Source: Catenulispora yoronensis (lineage in GTDB: Bacteria; Actinomycetota; Actinomycetes; Streptomycetales; Catenulisporaceae). From it: DNA of 64,000 bases. The notes under the pieces were generated by a model, which was given only the letters and a program-made list of their open reading frames with translations, had not been told where the DNA came from and did no database searches. Position 1 is the stretch's first letter, and each line of letters starts with the position of its first letter. A program made the translations under genes and the position numbers. The DNA is taken from the NCBI RefSeq assembly GCF_039531695.1, contig NZ_BAAAQN010000039.1:55962-119961 (forward strand), written 5' to 3'. This document shows, piece by piece, positions 32,799 through 40,767 of this stretch.

Positions 32799-33512
32799 TC
32801 AGGGCACCAGCGACGCCGCGACGATCCGCTCCCCCGCCTCCCGGTCCCCGCTCCACTCCAGCCCCGCGGCGTCGGCGCCGAGCCGGTGCCACAACCGCAG
32901 CGCCAGGTCCGAGGCGGTCCCGCAGAGCTCGGCGACCGGCTCCCCGGGGCCGTAGACCCACGTCCGCCCGACGTCGGTGGCACGCAGCGCCAGCGCCACC
33001 GACGGTTCGGCGGCCACGCCGCGTCGCACCATCCGCGGCGCGAACAGCTCGAAGACCTCGTCCACCGCGTCGGCCGCCGGCTCCGGCGCGAACGGCTCCG
33101 GGTCCCCCAGCGCGCTCTGCGCGTCCCACCGGTGCATCCGCGTCTCCTGCGCCCGCCGCCGCTGCCAGAACCCGACGGTGCGCGGCTGTTGGCTGGTGAA
33201 GGTCCACGCCTCGGTGTCCGGATGCACGTCCAGCGCCGCGACGATCTCCTCGACCGTGCTCTCGAACCAGGTGTGCAGCGACGCCGGGTCGTGCGGCGCG
33301 GTCCGCTCCTGGTCGTTCCGGCCGTGCCGCTCCCGCACCGCCGTGGTCACCCACAGGTTGCCGTTGCCGAGATGGTCGGTCAGCTCGTACACGGTCCACG
33401 GCGCGCAGGACGGCACCTGCCGCCCCAGGTCCGCCGCGGCCAGGCCGGCGAGCAGCCGGGCGTAGGCGTCCAGCTCGGAGCGCAGCAGGGCGAGGAAATC
33501 GATGGCAGCCAT
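32799..33512 (-). CDS. Maleylpyruvate isomerase-family mycothiol-dependent protein
   Basis: A 237-residue DinB/MDMPI-fold protein. The N-terminal domain has LDAYARLLAGLAAADLGRQV then PSCAPWTVYELTDHLGNGNLW, where the histidine after the proline-tryptophan helix is a metal ligand. The later RRAQETRMHRWDAQ supplies another His. The C-terminal half is the MDMPI_C-like domain (DLALRLWHRLGADAAGLEWSG). Family members use mycothiol as cofactor, which fits an actinomycete. Reaction unknown. ATG at 33512. The gap to the hydrolase (32695-32798) has short repeats of GGAATGTGGGCCCT. Confidence 0.85.
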   Translation of the reverse strand: MAAIDFLALLRSELDAYARLLAGLAAADLGRQVPSCAPWTVYELTDHLGNGNLWVTTAVRERHGRNDQERTAPHDPASLHTWFESTVEEIVAALDVHPDTEAWTFTSQQPRTVGFWQRRRAQETRMHRWDAQSALGDPEPFAPEPAADAVDEVFELFAPRMVRRGVAAEPSVALALRATDVGRTWVYGPGEPVAELCGTASDLALRLWHRLGADAAGLEWSGDREAGERIVAASLVP

Positions 33513-33592
33513 GCTCCGGACGCTACCCCGGCGCCGCCGGCCGTCACAGGCGCTACCGGCCGCCGGCGCCGGCGCTCACCCGAAGGGACGGC

Positions 33593-34306
33593 TCAGCCCT
33601 CGTCGTCCTCGTCCAGGCCCTGCGCGATCGCGTACCGCACCAGCTCCACGCGGTTGTGCAGCTGGAGCTTGTTGAGCGTGTTCTGGACGTGGTTCTGCAC
33701 CGTGCGGTGCGACAGCACCAGCCGATCGGCGATCTGCTTGTAGGACAAGCCCTTCGCCACCAGGCGCAGCACCTCGGTCTCCCGCTCGGTGAGCCGCGGC
33801 GTGTCGCCCGCGGCCTCGGCGCCTGCGGCGCCCGGCGGCAGCATCGAGAGCTTGCGGAACTCGCCGAGCACCAGACCGGCCAGCCCCGGGGTGAACACCG
33901 GGTCGCCGACCGCGATCCGCTCCACGGCCGCGAGCAGCTCCTCGCGGCTGGCGGACTTCACCAGGTAGCCGATGGCGCCCGCCTTCACCGCCTGGAGCAC
34001 GTCCTGCTGCTCCCCGGAGGCGGACAGCACCAGCACCTTGACCTCGGGGTCGGCGGCCACCAGCCGGGCCGTCACCTCCGCCCCGGACAGCCGCGGCATC
34101 TGCATGTCGAGCACCACGACCTGCGGCCGGGACGCCGTCCCGCGCCGCACCGCTTCCTCGCCGTCCCCCGCCGTGGCCACCACGTCGTACCCGGCCTCGG
34201 CGAGGTCGCGGGCCACCGCGTCCCGCCACATCGGGTGGTCGTCGGCGACCATGACCCGGACCTGAGTGTTCACGGGACTCGACTCTACAAAGCCGCGCCC
34301 ACTCAT
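33593..34306 (-). CDS. NarL/LuxR-family response regulator
   Basis: A two-component regulator of 237 residues from ATG 34306, or 226 from GTG 34273, which gives the canonical receiver start. Receiver: VRVMVADDHPMWRDAVARDL, Asp in QVVVLDMQMPRLSG, VLVLSASGEQQDVLQAVKAG, and Lys in IGYLVKSASREELL. HTH: LTERETEVLRLVAKGLSYKQ with IADRLVLSHRTVQNHVQNTL. It sits 85 bases after the kinase gene stop on the same strand and should be that kinase's partner. The frame is open to 34555, but that segment is Arg-rich shadow sequence. Confidence 0.9.
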   Translation of the reverse strand: MSGRGFVESSPVNTQVRVMVADDHPMWRDAVARDLAEAGYDVVATAGDGEEAVRRGTASRPQVVVLDMQMPRLSGAEVTARLVAADPEVKVLVLSASGEQQDVLQAVKAGAIGYLVKSASREELLAAVERIAVGDPVFTPGLAGLVLGEFRKLSMLPPGAAGAEAAGDTPRLTERETEVLRLVAKGLSYKQIADRLVLSHRTVQNHVQNTLNKLQLHNRVELVRYAIAQGLDEDDEG

Positions 34307-34391
34307 CGCACTTTCCGTTCCGCCTGGTGACCCTCGCTGCTGACCCTCGCCCCGCATCGCAGCGCTCGACCCCCGTCCCGGCGCCCGTCCC

Positions 34392-35645
34392 TCATCGCAG
34401 CGCTCGCCGCACCGCGGAGACCGACGCCGCGCCGCCCCCGGACCGCCGGGGCCGCGGCACGCGCATCTCCACCTCAGCGCCCTGACCCGGGACGGAGACC
34501 ACTTCGACACTGCCTCCGACGTCGCGCAGCCGGCCCTCGATGGAGTGCGCGACACCGAGCCGGCCGGCCTCCCGGGCCTGCGCCAGACGGCCCTCGGGGA
34601 TGCCGGGGCCGTCGTCGCGGACCGTGACCACGACCCCGTCCGCCTCGTCCTCGACCAGGATCCAGGCCCGGGCCCCGAGGCCGTCGGCGCCCGGGCCGCC
34701 GTGCGCCCGGACGTTGTCCAGGGCCGCCGCCACCGCCGCGGCCACCTCGCGGGCCACCGGACCGGGCAGCGTGACCGGCTCGCCGGGCCCGGACAGCGTC
34801 ACCCGCGGCCCGGCGAGCCGGCCCAGCAGGGCCGACAGGTCCAGGTCCACCGGATCGCCGTCCCCGGTGTCGACCTCGTGCCAGGAGTTGACCAGCGAGC
34901 GCAGGGCCCGCTCCTGCTCGCCGGCCATCAGGCCCAGGTCCGCGCCGGCGCCGCCGATCTCCGCGCCGCGCCGCTGCACCATGGCCAGGACCTGGAGCAC
35001 CCCGTCGTGGATGTCCCGGGCCAGCCGCTGGCGCTCCCGGGTGGCGGCCTCCAGCCGCTGCGCCCGCACCAGCGTGAGCTCGGCGTTGCGGCCCAGCTCG
35101 GTGACGTAGCCGATGGCGGTGCCGAGCAGGCCCATCAGGACGATGTTGTGGATCGCGTCCTGGGTCAGGGCGCCGCGCTCGGCGAGGTCGGCGGCGCCGA
35201 TCGCGGCCGCGCCGGCCAGCCCGCCGCGCCAGCCCAGCGCGATCGCGGCGGCGATCACCGGGGCCGCGGACCACACGGTCGGCAGCGTCATCGCGCCGCG
35301 GTGTACGCGCTCGGGCGTGTCGACCAGGACCGTGCTCAGCACGCTGGCCGCCCCGATCGCCAGATCGGTGACGACGAAGGCGAGCAGCGCGGGGCGGGTG
35401 GTGCTGGTGCGGTGGTAGACGATGCCCGTCCACCCGGTCCAGGCGGCCATCGAGATCAGGACGGCCAGGGCCGCGCCGATGTGCGCGTAGCGGTCGTAGG
35501 AGGCCGCGAAACGGGCCACGGCGTAGCCGAGGGCCAGGGCCCGGAAGACGCCCAGCGCGCGCCACATGGCGCTGGTGACGGCGATCTGCTCGGACGCCGG
35601 CGCCGGAACCGCCCCCCGCGCCGCCGGACCCCCCGATCCGGTCAT
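34392..35645 (-). CDS. Sensor histidine kinase (HisKA_3-like), five to six membrane segments
   Basis: A 417-residue kinase. Membrane segments include IGAALAVLISMAAWTGWTGI, LLAFVVTDLAIGAASVLSTV, WSAAPVIAAAIALGWRGG and IHNIVLMGLLGTAIGYVTEL. The H-box is RQRLARDIHDGVLQVLAMVQ; the ATPase domain has AAALDNVRAHG (N box), VRDDGPGIPEGRL (G1) and a GRLGVAHSIEGRL G2-like loop. The plan resembles MacS-type actinobacterial kinases. The ATG at 35645 overlaps the acyltransferase stop (ATGA), linking it to a phospholipid gene; a lipid or envelope signal is possible but not shown. Confidence 0.9.
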   Translation of the reverse strand: MTGSGGPAARGAVPAPASEQIAVTSAMWRALGVFRALALGYAVARFAASYDRYAHIGAALAVLISMAAWTGWTGIVYHRTSTTRPALLAFVVTDLAIGAASVLSTVLVDTPERVHRGAMTLPTVWSAAPVIAAAIALGWRGGLAGAAAIGAADLAERGALTQDAIHNIVLMGLLGTAIGYVTELGRNAELTLVRAQRLEAATRERQRLARDIHDGVLQVLAMVQRRGAEIGGAGADLGLMAGEQERALRSLVNSWHEVDTGDGDPVDLDLSALLGRLAGPRVTLSGPGEPVTLPGPVAREVAAAVAAALDNVRAHGGPGADGLGARAWILVEDEADGVVVTVRDDGPGIPEGRLAQAREAGRLGVAHSIEGRLRDVGGSVEVVSVPGQGAEVEMRVPRPRRSGGGAASVSAVRRALR

Positions 35646-36451
35646 CGCCGCCGGGCGTCCTCGTCCGATTCCTGCTGCCGCTTCTCCTCGATCTCGGCGC
35701 GGCGCTCCTCGGCGGCGGTGCGCTTGGCCTCGGCGCGCTGCGCGGCGCGCTCGGCGGCCTTCTCGGCGTTGATGAGCTTCTTGGCGTCGGTGGCGTACAT
35801 GTCGACGTACTCCTGGCCGGACAGGTCCATCAGCGCGTACATGATCTCGTCGGTGATCGAGCGGAGGATGTAGCGGTCGTCGGCGGCGCCGGGCAGCTCG
35901 CGGTACCGGGAGAAGTCCAGGGGCTCGCCGAACCGCACGCCGACCCGCTTGATCTTGGGCACGACCTGGCCGGAGGGCTGGATCTCGAAGGTGCCGACCA
36001 TCGCGCAGGGCACCACCGGGACGCCGGACTCCAGGGCGATGCGCGCGATGCCGGTGCGGCCCTTGTACAGGCGGCCGTCGGCCGAGCGGGTGCCCTCCGG
36101 GTACAGGCCCAGCGCCTTGCCCTCGTTCAGGATGCGCAGCGCGGTCCGCAGCGCCGGGTCGGCGGCCTGGCCGCTGGAGCGGTCGATCGGGACCGAGCGC
36201 ACGCCGCGGAAGAAGGCCGCGGTGAGCCGGCCCTTGATCCCCTTGCCGGTGAAGTAGTCGGACTTGGCCAGGAAGTAGACCGGGCGGGGGACCATCAGCG
36301 GCATGAAGAACGAGTCGGAGAACGACAGGTGGTTGCTGGCCAGGATCACCGGCCCCTCGGCCGGGATGTGCTCCAGGCCCTTGGCCCAGGGGCGGAACAG
36401 CACGCGGAGCAGCGGTCCCAGGAAGACGACCTTGAGCAAGCCGTAGAACAA
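35642..36451 (-). CDS. plsC: 1-acyl-sn-glycerol-3-phosphate acyltransferase (PlsC family)
   Basis: A lysophosphatidic acid acyltransferase making phosphatidic acid at the membrane. Motif I NHLSFSD (HxxxxD), motif II with GVRSVPIDRSSG, motif III LYPEGTRSADGRLYKGRTG, and motif IV VPVVPCAMVGT are in order. The C-terminal ~45 residues are an Ala/Glu/Arg coiled coil (AEKAAERAAQRAEAKRTAAE). I prefer TTG 36451 (LFYGLLKVV), which has GGAGAGG seven bases upstream; an ATG at 36481 adds ten basic residues and would overlie that site. The stop overlaps the kinase start. Confidence 0.9.
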   Translation of the reverse strand: MFYGLLKVVFLGPLLRVLFRPWAKGLEHIPAEGPVILASNHLSFSDSFFMPLMVPRPVYFLAKSDYFTGKGIKGRLTAAFFRGVRSVPIDRSSGQAADPALRTALRILNEGKALGLYPEGTRSADGRLYKGRTGIARIALESGVPVVPCAMVGTFEIQPSGQVVPKIKRVGVRFGEPLDFSRYRELPGAADDRYILRSITDEIMYALMDLSGQEYVDMYATDAKKLINAEKAAERAAQRAEAKRTAAEERRAEIEEKRQQESDEDARRR

Positions 36452-36585
36452 CCGTCTGCCTCTCCGTGAGGGTCTGTGCACGCGCGGTGGCTTCGCTCGG
36501 CGAACGCACGGCGTTACCTTCGGGTTTCCGGAGCGAACATTACTGCGTGCGGCGTCGCTGTACTCCCCCCGTCCGCCGTGGAACG

Positions 36586-37422
36586 ATGGTGACCATGACC
36601 GCGCCCGTGCTCCCCGGTGCCGAGCCCTTCTCCCATGACACGACCGCCGTCGGGCCAGGTGGCGGCGTCGACAGCGGTCCGGAACCGGCCGCCGGCGGCG
36701 CCGCGGCCGGTACGGTCGGCGTACTGCTTTGCCACGGATTCACCGGTTCGCCGCAGTCGCTGCGGCCCTGGGCCGAGCACCTGGCCGCGGCCGGCTTCGG
36801 CGTCCGGCTGCCGCGGCTGCCCGGCCACGGCACGAACTGGCGGGACATGCAGGTCACCACCTGGGACGACTGGTACGCCGAGGTGGACCGGGCGTTCCAC
36901 GAGCTCAAAGCCGGCTACCGGCGGGTGTTCGTGGTGGGCCTGTCGATGGGCGGCACGCTGGCCCTGCGGCTGGCCGAGCGGCACGGCGCCGACGTCGCCG
37001 GGATCGTGCTGGTGAACGCCTCGGTGAAGCCGGACAAGGCGGTGATCAGGCTGCTGCCGGTGCTCAAGCACCTGGTGCCCAGCGTGCCCGGGATCGGCAA
37101 CGCGATCAACAAGAAGGGCGTCAGCGAGCTGGCGTACGACCGGGTGCCGCTCAAGGCCCTGCACTCCTTCGCCGGCGGCTGGCACACGGTGCAGGCCGAC
37201 CTGCCGAAGGTGACGCAGCCGACGCTGCTGTACCACTCGGTGACCGATCCGGTGGTGCACCCTTCGAACAGTGCCCTGATCCTCAGCCGGATCTCGTCGA
37301 CCGATGTCACGGAACGAGTGCTCGAAAAGAGCTCGCATGTGGCTACGCTGGATCATGACGCGGAGCAGATCCACGCCGGATCGGTGGAATTCATCCGGCG
37401 GGTCGCGGGGTTGGGGAATTGA
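36586..37422 (+). CDS. Est30-like carboxylesterase/monoacylglycerol lipase-type alpha/beta hydrolase
   Basis: A 278-residue cytosolic serine hydrolase. Oxyanion motif CHGFTGSPQSLRPW, lid-preceding LPRLPGHGTNWRDMQVTTW, nucleophile VVGLSMGGTLALRLA, acid HSVTDPVVHP and histidine KSSHVATLDHDAEQ are all present. The DW-DWYAEV phrase is typical of Geobacillus Est30-type carboxylesterases acting on short-to-medium chain esters. ATG 36586 or 36595 can serve as start. It diverges from plsC, and its stop is one base before the GTG of the next gene. Confidence 0.88.
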   Translation: MVTMTAPVLPGAEPFSHDTTAVGPGGGVDSGPEPAAGGAAAGTVGVLLCHGFTGSPQSLRPWAEHLAAAGFGVRLPRLPGHGTNWRDMQVTTWDDWYAEVDRAFHELKAGYRRVFVVGLSMGGTLALRLAERHGADVAGIVLVNASVKPDKAVIRLLPVLKHLVPSVPGIGNAINKKGVSELAYDRVPLKALHSFAGGWHTVQADLPKVTQPTLLYHSVTDPVVHPSNSALILSRISSTDVTERVLEKSSHVATLDHDAEQIHAGSVEFIRRVAGLGN

Positions 37423-37423
37423 T

Positions 37424-38353
37424 GTGAGCACCGCCAATGAACAGCCGGGGTCGGGCCTGCCCGAGGAGCCGGGCGAGCCCGGTGAACTGGACGAGCTGCG
37501 CGAGCCGGCCGGTTTCGAGGAGCCGGCTGGTTTCGAGGAGCCGGCCGACGCCGAGCGTGCCGAGCGTGCCGGGAGCGGCGCGGATCCGGTCGACGCGACC
37601 GACGCGACCGACACGACCGACACGACCGATGCGACCGATGCGCCGACCGAGGGCGCGGTCGCGGAGAGCACGGCCGTCGACAGCGGCATCACGGACAGCT
37701 CGGTCGTTGAGAGCACAGCCGCCGACAGCACGCTCGCGGAGAGCGTCGTCGCGGAGGGCGCCGTGGTGGAGAGCACCCTCGCGGAGAGCACCGTGGTGGA
37801 GAGCACTCTCGCTGAGAGCGCGCACGCCGGGAGCACCGTGGCCGGAAGCGCCGTCGCCGAGACCGAGGAAGAACGGATCGCCCGCGAGCAGATCGAGTTC
37901 GACAAGCTGGTGGCGGCGTTCCACGGCGAGTCGGCGCCCGATCCGCAGCCCCGGCGGCCCGGTCCGGGCACCGCCGGCGGCACCGGGACCGGCTCGGCCG
38001 GCCGCCCGCACAAGATCATCCGCTACCCGGTCCTGGACCCGCGTCCGGAGTGGGAGGGCGCCATCGTCGAGCCCACCGACGAGACCACCTCCGACCCGCT
38101 GGACTACATCGAGCACTACGAGCCGCCGGACCCGGAGCTGCCGCAGGCCAGCGCCGCGACGCTGGCGTCGTGGACGATGCTGCTCGGCGGCGTGGCCTTC
38201 CTGGTGCTGCACGCCCTGCTGGGGTGGCAGACCTCGGAGTACCTGAGCTGGCTGGCCATCGTCGGCGTGTTCGGCGGGATCATCTCGCTGGTGGCGCGGA
38301 TGAAGCCGGACCGGGACGAGTACGACGACCCGGACAACGGAGCTGTCGTATAA
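37424..38353 (+). CDS. Pentad-repeat protein with C-terminal membrane hairpin, unknown function
   Basis: A 309-residue protein. Residues ~15-45 are Glu/Pro-rich, then a (D-A/T-T)n run from six 9-base DNA repeats (37592-37645). Next come about fourteen consecutive pentapeptides with Glu/Asp-Ser at positions 4-5 (for example TLAES, TVVES, TLAES). A conserved-looking segment EEERIAREQIEFDKLVAAFH follows, then a charged part (KIIRYPVLDPRPEWEG). Two TM helices, ASWTMLLGGVAFLVLHALLG and YLSWLAIVGVFGGIISLVA, are near the C-terminus. The C-terminal half resembles DUF308-like actinobacterial tail proteins only loosely. GTG 37424 has GGGGA seven bases upstream. It probably forms an operon with the esterase. 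Confidence 0.75.
   Translation: MSTANEQPGSGLPEEPGEPGELDELREPAGFEEPAGFEEPADAERAERAGSGADPVDATDATDTTDTTDATDAPTEGAVAESTAVDSGITDSSVVESTAADSTLAESVVAEGAVVESTLAESTVVESTLAESAHAGSTVAGSAVAETEEERIAREQIEFDKLVAAFHGESAPDPQPRRPGPGTAGGTGTGSAGRPHKIIRYPVLDPRPEWEGAIVEPTDETTSDPLDYIEHYEPPDPELPQASAATLASWTMLLGGVAFLVLHALLGWQTSEYLSWLAIVGVFGGIISLVARMKPDRDEYDDPDNGAVV
37592..37645 (+). repeat. 9-base tandem repeats encoding Asp/Thr/Ala run
   Basis: Six consecutive 9-base units (GACGCGACC, GACACGACC, GATGCGACC variants) in frame in the pentad-repeat protein gene. Confidence 0.9.
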
Positions 38354-38440
38354 CCGCCACTGTCCGATAACCACCATCGCCTGACCGCCGCCACCTGAAC
38401 GCCGCCGTCGAAAAAGCTCGGCCGCCGTCGTGCCGAGCGC

Positions 38441-39148
38441 TCAGACCGTCAGTACCGCCAGCACCGGCCGGTGGTCACTGGCGACCGCCATGTCGGCCTG
38501 CGCGACCAGGTCGGTCGGCACCCCGGCCCGCACCACCTCGACGTCGTCGGACACGAACACCGCGTCCAGGCGCTGATACGGGTCGCGGGCCGTGGAGGTG
38601 TACTCCTCGCCCGCCGGCGCCACCTGCCAGGCGTCCGCCATCCGCGCGGTCAGCGCACCCCACTCCACGCTGTCCGGGTGGCTGTTGAAGTCCCCGCACA
38701 GCACCCGGGCCGGGGCCTGCTCGCGCTCGGCGAAGTCCTGGAGCCGTCCGAGCACCTCCTCGGCCTGGTCCTGCCGCTGGGCGCCGTCCAGGCTCAAGTG
38801 GGTGGAGGCGACGGTGAAGCGGCTGCGGCCGACGGTCAGCGCGGCCAACGCCATCCCGCGCAGATGCAGCCCTCTGCGATGGCGCAGGTAAAGGGTCTCC
38901 TTCGCGGCCACCCGCACCCGCTCGGCGGCCAGCAGCAGGTTCCCGGAGGCGTCGGCGCCGCCGATCACCACGCTGAGGCCGAACTCCGCGGCCATCGCCC
39001 GAGCCGCCCGGCGCCAGCCGAAGAACCGGGGGGACTCCTGGACGCACACCACGTCCGGCTCGCACCCGCGCACCACGCGCGCGAGGGCCGCGCGGTCGTC
39101 CCGCAGGGACCGCACGTTGTAACTGAGGACTCGCACTGTCTCCGCCAT
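38441..39148 (-). CDS. Endonuclease/exonuclease/phosphatase (EEP) family hydrolase
   Basis: A 235-residue metal-dependent phosphoesterase. Motifs in order: VRVLSYNVRSL (Asn), PDVVCVQESPRFF (Glu metal ligand), FTVASTHLSLDGAQRQ (His), RVLCGDFNSHPDS (Asp/Asn), YQRLDAVFVSDDV, and the terminal SDHRPVLAVL (Asp-His). No signal peptide. DNA repair, RNA or lipid-phosphate substrates are all possible. ATG 39148 is preferred over a GTG at 39160. It is convergent with the pentad-repeat gene. Confidence 0.87.
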   Translation of the reverse strand: MAETVRVLSYNVRSLRDDRAALARVVRGCEPDVVCVQESPRFFGWRRAARAMAAEFGLSVVIGGADASGNLLLAAERVRVAAKETLYLRHRRGLHLRGMALAALTVGRSRFTVASTHLSLDGAQRQDQAEEVLGRLQDFAEREQAPARVLCGDFNSHPDSVEWGALTARMADAWQVAPAGEEYTSTARDPYQRLDAVFVSDDVEVVRAGVPTDLVAQADMAVASDHRPVLAVLTV

Positions 39149-39187
39149 GGCGATCACCACGGTATGCGGTGATCGCCTCGGCGGAAA

Positions 39188-39217
39188 GCCGCCGGACCCG
39201 TCGGGGCGTCCGGCGGC
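39188..39217 (-). terminator. Hairpin downstream of glucokinase gene
   Basis: Perfect 10-base stem GCCGCCGGAC/GTCCGGCGGC with a ten-base loop, followed by TTTCC on the minus strand. Confidence 0.6.
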
Positions 39218-39227
39218 GGGCCGTCAG

Positions 39228-39266
39228 GCCGGGCAGCCAGGCCGAGCAGCCAGGCCAGGCAGCCAG
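39228..39266. repeat. 13-base tandem repeat 3' of the glucokinase gene
   Basis: Three units GCCGGGCAGCCAG, GCCGAGCAGCCAG and GCCAGGCAGCCAG lie just beyond the glk stop (39291-39293). Confidence 0.85.
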
Positions 39267-39290
39267 GGCCGGGCGGTCGGAGCCCGCCGG

Positions 39291-40229
39291 TCAGAGCCGG
39301 GCGAGGTCGGCGGCGCCGATCAGCCCCGCGTCCGGGCCCAGGGTGGCGGTGAGCACCTGGGCGTAGGGGCGGTGGCCGGCGCCGGCCAGCTTGCGGCGGT
39401 AGGCCTCGGCGGCGGGGGCGCGCAGCAGGTCCCCGGCCTCGCTGACGCCGCCGGCCAGCACGAAGGCGCTGGGGTCAAGCAGCGCGGCCATGTCCGACAT
39501 GCCCTGGCCGAGCCAGTCGGCGATCTCGTTGAAGGCCGCCAGGGCGATGGTGTCGCCGCCCCGCGCCGCCTCGGTGATGTGCGAGCCCTGGATGCCCTCG
39601 ACGGTGCCGTCGCCGAGCGCGAGCAGGTCCTTGGCCTTGCCGATGGCCGCGGCGGCGCGCTCCCGGGCGGCGCGCACCAGCGCGTTGCCGGAGGCGTACT
39701 GCTCGAAGCAGCCGCGGTTGCCGCAGCCGCAGGGCCGGCCGTCGGGCACCACGCGGTAGTGGCCCGGCTCGCCGCCGATCCCGAACCGGCCGCGGTAGAG
39801 CGCGCCGTTGAGGATCAGGCCGCCGCCGATGCCGGTGCCGACGGTCAGCACGACCACGTCGTCGTGGCCGGCCGCGGCGCCGAACTTGGCCTCGCCCCAG
39901 GCCGCGGCGTTGGCGTCGTTCTCGACCACCACCGGCAGGCCCACGCGCTCCTCGATGCGGGTCTTCAGCGGCTCGTTCACCCAGGACACGTTGGGCGCGA
40001 ACAGCACGGTGGCGCGGTCGGCGTCGATGAAGCCGGCGGCGCCCAGGCCCACCGCGCCGATCTCGTGGTCCCCGCGGACCTTGCGGATCGCCTCGGCGAT
40101 GGCGTCGGCGGTCTGGTCGGAGTCCTCGGGGGTGGAGACCTTGACCGAGTCGAGGATCTTCCCCTTCTCGTCGACCACGCCGGCCAGGATCTTGGTGCCG
40201 CCGATGTCTACGCCGATGGTGAGAGTCAT
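39291..40229 (-). CDS. glkA: ROK-family glucokinase
   Basis: A 312-residue glucokinase producing glucose 6-phosphate; in Streptomyces the orthologue also mediates carbon catabolite repression. ATP loop IGVDIGGTKILAGVVD at the N-terminus, VVVENDANAAAWGEAKFG with the catalytic Asp, LTVGTGIGGGLILNG, and the ROK zinc signature CGCGNRGCFEQYASG. The strand before the zinc site reads GGEPGHYRVVPDG; most relatives have E-F/I-GHxRVVPDG, so the proline is slightly unusual. The ATG at 40229 overlaps the upstream stop by one base (TAATG). Confidence 0.94.
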   Translation of the reverse strand: MTLTIGVDIGGTKILAGVVDEKGKILDSVKVSTPEDSDQTADAIAEAIRKVRGDHEIGAVGLGAAGFIDADRATVLFAPNVSWVNEPLKTRIEERVGLPVVVENDANAAAWGEAKFGAAAGHDDVVVLTVGTGIGGGLILNGALYRGRFGIGGEPGHYRVVPDGRPCGCGNRGCFEQYASGNALVRAARERAAAAIGKAKDLLALGDGTVEGIQGSHITEAARGGDTIALAAFNEIADWLGQGMSDMAALLDPSAFVLAGGVSEAGDLLRAPAAEAYRRKLAGAGHRPYAQVLTATLGPDAGLIGAADLARL

Positions 40230-40750
40230 TATTCCCTGTTCTTCTTTTCGGACGGATCGATCCGGTCCACCCGTTCGACGGTGATCTTCTCCTGCTGCCG
40301 TGCCCCGTCGGGCCCGGCGGATCCCCCGTCGCGCCAGTTCTGCTCCGAACCGCGCACGGCCGACCGGAACGCCTTGGCGACCTCCCGGCCCGCCGCGCCC
40401 AGATGGCGCGCCACCTCAGGGTACGACTCGATCGCGGGCGCCACGACGCGCGCCTCGATGGTCGCCCAGAGCTTGCGCGCCTCTTCGGCGAGCGTCCCGA
40501 GATCCTCGCGCACGGTGGTGGGCCCTGTCGAGCCGGGGTCCGGGGGTGTCCGGTCCTTGGAAGGATCGGTACCGTCCGTGGTTCCGCCGTCCCCCGGGGT
40601 GGCCGAGGCGGCGGCCGGATCGTCCTCGAAGGGGATGTCCCGGTCCTCGGACCCGGATGCCTCGGACTCGGATGTCTGAGCCCCCGATGCCTCGGACTCG
40701 GATGCTCCGGACTCGGATGCCTGGGCCCTGGTGCTGCCTGAATCGCTCAC
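40229..40750 (-). CDS. DUF5304-like actinobacterial protein
   Basis: A 173-residue protein. The first ~85 residues are Ser/Glu/Asp/Pro-rich and disordered, with repeats such as SESEASG and SGSED. The C-terminal ~75 residues look folded and helical: REDLGTLAEEARKLWATIEA, then PEVARHLGAAGREVAKAFRS. The same small gene is found next to glucokinase and an ArsA-like gene in streptomycetes, where it is called DUF5304 (recalled, not checked). Function unknown. GTG 40750 has GGGAGGG nine bases upstream; a TTG at 40771 is rejected. It lies between glkA (1-base overlap) and the ArsA-like gene (17-base gap). Confidence 0.72.
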   Translation of the reverse strand: MSDSGSTRAQASESGASESEASGAQTSESEASGSEDRDIPFEDDPAAASATPGDGGTTDGTDPSKDRTPPDPGSTGPTTVREDLGTLAEEARKLWATIEARVVAPAIESYPEVARHLGAAGREVAKAFRSAVRGSEQNWRDGGSAGPDGARQQEKITVERVDRIDPSEKKNRE

Positions 40751-40767
40751 GGCTTGCGTCCCTCCCG

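Noticed and set aside
37391..38377. Minus-strand frame opposite the pentad-repeat gene
   Set aside because: Could compete as coding strand, but the plus strand has a Shine-Dalgarno site, TM helices and a one-base gap to the esterase stop.
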